NCBI GenBank assembly: GCA_964651325.1
Contig: CAZYXP010000187.1
Coordinates: 1 to 7,191, forward strand
Origin: JADFOB01 sp964651325
Lineage (GTDB): Bacteria; Planctomycetota; Phycisphaerae; UBA1845
Direction: 5' to 3'
DNA length: 7,191 bases
This document shows positions 5,831 to 7,191 of the stretch, piece after piece. The position numbers and the translations under genes were made by a program. Positions within the stretch are counted from its first letter, which is position 1. Each line of letters starts with the position of its first letter. The notes below the pieces were generated by a model that was not told where the DNA came from, made no database searches, and was given only the letters and a program-made list of their open reading frames with translations.

Positions 5831-6693
5831 ACACCTCCCTGATCAATTTGCGTCGATAACCGGCGCAACGGCAAACGGAACCGAAACCGCGCCCCGCCCC
5901 CCGTGCGATTGGAAACTTGAATCACCCCACCGTGGGATTCCGTGATCCGATGAACGATGGCGAGCCCCAGCCCCGTGCCTGTATCTTTGGTTGTAAAGAA
6001 CGGATTGAAGACGCGCTGTTGCAAGTCCGCCGGTATCCCGGGTCCGTCGTCTTCGACGGTAATCTCAAACCACTCCCCATCGGCCGATCGCGTCTCGCCG
6101 CGTAGCCAAACGTGCCCCCCCGGGCTGACCGCGTCCAGCGCGTTGAGCACCAAATTCACCAGGGCTCGCTCGACCTGTACGGCATCGCAATAAATCAAGA
6201 CGCCCCCAAGAGCCGGCGAAACCTCGATGGACGCCGGAACCGAATCGCACCGAGGCGCCGCTTGCAGCAGGACCGCCTCGATCAAATCTCCCAGATCGTT
6301 CATCTGGCAAATGGGGTCCGAACCCCCGGCAAAGGCAAGAATGTCGCCGACGATGCGTTCGAGCTTGCAAACGCCCACCGTAATATGCCGGGCGAGTTCC
6401 AGCGGCTCGGCTTGGTTCGCAATGTCCCTTTCCAGCAACGACGCGTAGAGCTTGATCGCGCCGAGCGGATTGCGGATTTCATGAGCCACGCCTGCGGCCA
6501 TTTCACCCAACGCCGCTAGGCGCTCCCGACGACGCAACTCCCGATTTTTCTCTTCGAGCTGCCCATGAAGACGACAAACCTCCGCTCTGAGAAGTTCGTG
6601 CGACTGCTTGAGCCGATCCGTCACCTCGTTGTAGGCTTGGATGATCCCCGCGAGTTCCGTCGTCTCGCGTTTCGCAACACCGGTGGCAATCAT
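5827..6693 (-). CDS. Soluble flagellar sensor histidine kinase (FlrB/FleS/FlgS-like)
   Basis: This two-component kinase of 288 residues probably phosphorylates the regulator encoded directly downstream. Residues about 12-58 form a charged helical, probably coiled-coil segment (ending LEEKNRELRRRERLAALGEM). Next come the HisKA H-box GVAHEIRNPL with H71, an N-box NLVLNALDAV (N184), the G1 box EDDGPGIP (214-221), FNPFFTTK (229-236) and the G2 box GTGLGLAIV (239-247). All catalytic motifs are intact. There is no signal peptide, membrane helix or recognisable PAS domain, so the input must be cytoplasmic and read by the short N-terminal helix, as proposed for FlrB/FlgS-type kinases. The start at 6693 has GAGGG about 7 bases upstream and overlaps the chaperone stop as ATGA. 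The stop overlaps the regulator start the same way. The paralogue name cannot be settled from sequence alone. Confidence 0.92.
   Translation of the reverse strand: MIATGVAKRETTELAGIIQAYNEVTDRLKQSHELLRAEVCRLHGQLEEKNRELRRRERLAALGEMAAGVAHEIRNPLGAIKLYASLLERDIANQAEPLELARHITVGVCKLERIVGDILAFAGGSDPICQMNDLGDLIEAVLLQAAPRCDSVPASIEVSPALGGVLIYCDAVQVERALVNLVLNALDAVSPGGHVWLRGETRSADGEWFEITVEDDGPGIPADLQQRVFNPFFTTKDTGTGLGLAIVHRITESHGGVIQVSNRTGGGARFRFRLPLRRLSTQIDQGGV
5831..5840 (-). promoter_or_regulatory. Strong ribosome binding site of the response regulator
   Basis: Minus-strand AGGGAGGTGT holds the core GGAGG (5838-5834) inside the end of the kinase gene. It lies 3 bases from ATG 5830 and 9 bases from ATG 5824. 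The latter is the better spacing, so this site decides between two in-frame starts in favour of 5824. It also shows that the regulator can recruit ribosomes itself and does not rely only on read-through from the kinase. Confidence 0.6.
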
Positions 6694-7187
6694 GGCGTTC
6701 CCTCGACATGATCCAACCGCAACGACGGAGCGGACGCCGCGCGGTATGCGGAAATCGCCTCGGCGCTCGAATGGGCTGATTTCATGGAATTGCCTACGGC
6801 TTGTTTGCGCGCCAAGAGCAAACGGGCGTCCTCCTCATCACGGCCCATCACCTTACGCATCCTCGCGCGGATTTCTTCCAAGAGTGATTCCGCCTCGCTG
6901 CGCTGGGGTTCGCTGAACCGCACGCGCTGGTTCTCCCAGTCTCGCCAAATCGGTTCCAACCGGTGGGACAGTTCGGTCAGACGGCCGGTGATGCGCTGCC
7001 GATCGGCAAGCAACCCAAGCAACATCGCAGGCTTGTCGCCGGTGATCAAATCCCGTTGGCCCGACGCCGTAGATTCCAGTTTTGCGTACAAGGAACGCTG
7101 CGCGCGCAGCCAATCGACAACTTCATGAGGCGCCGGATCACGGGGCGCAGGAGTCGGATCGGCAGCCCCGGTTTGATTCGTTTTCAT
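6690..7187 (-). CDS. flgN: FlgN-like flagellar export chaperone
   Basis: FlgN-family proteins are small cytoplasmic helical chaperones that hold hook-filament junction proteins (FlgK, FlgL) for the export apparatus. The 165-residue product is almost all helix-forming and charged. An N-terminal Pro/Ala-rich tail (1-20) is followed by LRAQRSLYAKLESTASGQRDLI (about 28-49), LLADRQRITGRLTELSHRL with EPIWRDW (about 59-84), and GRDEEDARLLLARKQAV (about 115-131). The pattern of a long helix with QRDLI, then RQRIxxxLxxL, then a DExD before a last helix is what I recognise from FlgN-type proteins. There are no catalytic motifs or membrane segments. ATG at 7187 is only four bases from the window edge and the frame stays open upstream, so the start is provisional and no ribosome site can be checked. 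The stop overlaps the kinase start (ATGA). The family call rests on pattern and context, so it is less firm than for the rod genes. Confidence 0.72.
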   Translation of the reverse strand: MKTNQTGAADPTPAPRDPAPHEVVDWLRAQRSLYAKLESTASGQRDLITGDKPAMLLGLLADRQRITGRLTELSHRLEPIWRDWENQRVRFSEPQRSEAESLLEEIRARMRKVMGRDEEDARLLLARKQAVGNSMKSAHSSAEAISAYRAASAPSLRLDHVEGTP

Positions 7188-7191
7188 AAAA

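Noticed and set aside
1..7191. Search for defence systems, mobile elements, CRISPR arrays, tRNAs or other accessory systems
   Set aside because: All gene-sized coding capacity is accounted for by flagellar structural, chaperone and regulatory genes. No transposase, regularly spaced repeat array, tRNA cloverleaf or terminal inverted repeats were seen by eye.

Overview
The whole window is one flagellar gene block, and every convincing gene lies on the minus strand. In transcription order, from high to low coordinates, it reads: a FlgN-like export chaperone, a soluble histidine kinase, a sigma-54-dependent NtrC-type response regulator, a 352-base regulatory gap, then flgB, flgC, fliE, fliF and the first 299 codons of fliG, which runs off the left edge. 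The DNA is moderately GC-rich. The gene order (flgN / FlrB-FlrC-like pair / flgB-flgC-fliE-fliF-fliG), the divergent FliF and FlgC, and a TCAGC-type intergenic repeat suggest a planctomycete or a related uncultured Gram-negative lineage. This is an inference from style, since no phylogenetic marker is present.

Right part (7187 to 4436): three genes are joined by two ATGA stop/start overlaps, so chaperone, kinase and regulator are probably translated in a coupled way from a promoter outside the window. The kinase has no membrane segment and must read a cytoplasmic signal. The regulator has an intact receiver domain, a complete AAA+ domain with the GAFTGA loop that contacts sigma-54, and a Fis-type DNA-binding helix-turn-helix.

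Middle (4435 to 4084): the gap between the regulator and flgB holds a near-perfect sigma-54 promoter (TGGCAC-N5-TTGCT) pointing at flgB. About 97 and 132 bases upstream of the predicted start are two dyads, one of them a perfect 14-base palindrome, at distances typical of enhancer sites for NtrC-type activators. GC-rich hairpins lie just after the regulator stop codon.

Left part (4083 to 2): flgB and flgC (proximal rod), fliE (rod/MS-ring adaptor), fliF (MS ring) and fliG (rotor/switch) follow the conserved order of basal-body assembly operons. A 123-base gap between flgB and flgC carries a degenerate repeat and an 11-base inverted repeat. A small hairpin lies between fliE and fliF.

The likely story is a class-type flagellar cascade: the kinase phosphorylates the regulator, which activates sigma-54 RNA polymerase at the adjacent promoter and switches on the rod/MS-ring/switch operon. 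I found no mobile element, CRISPR, tRNA, rRNA or defence system. The most interesting content is the compact regulatory circuit, not a new gene family.
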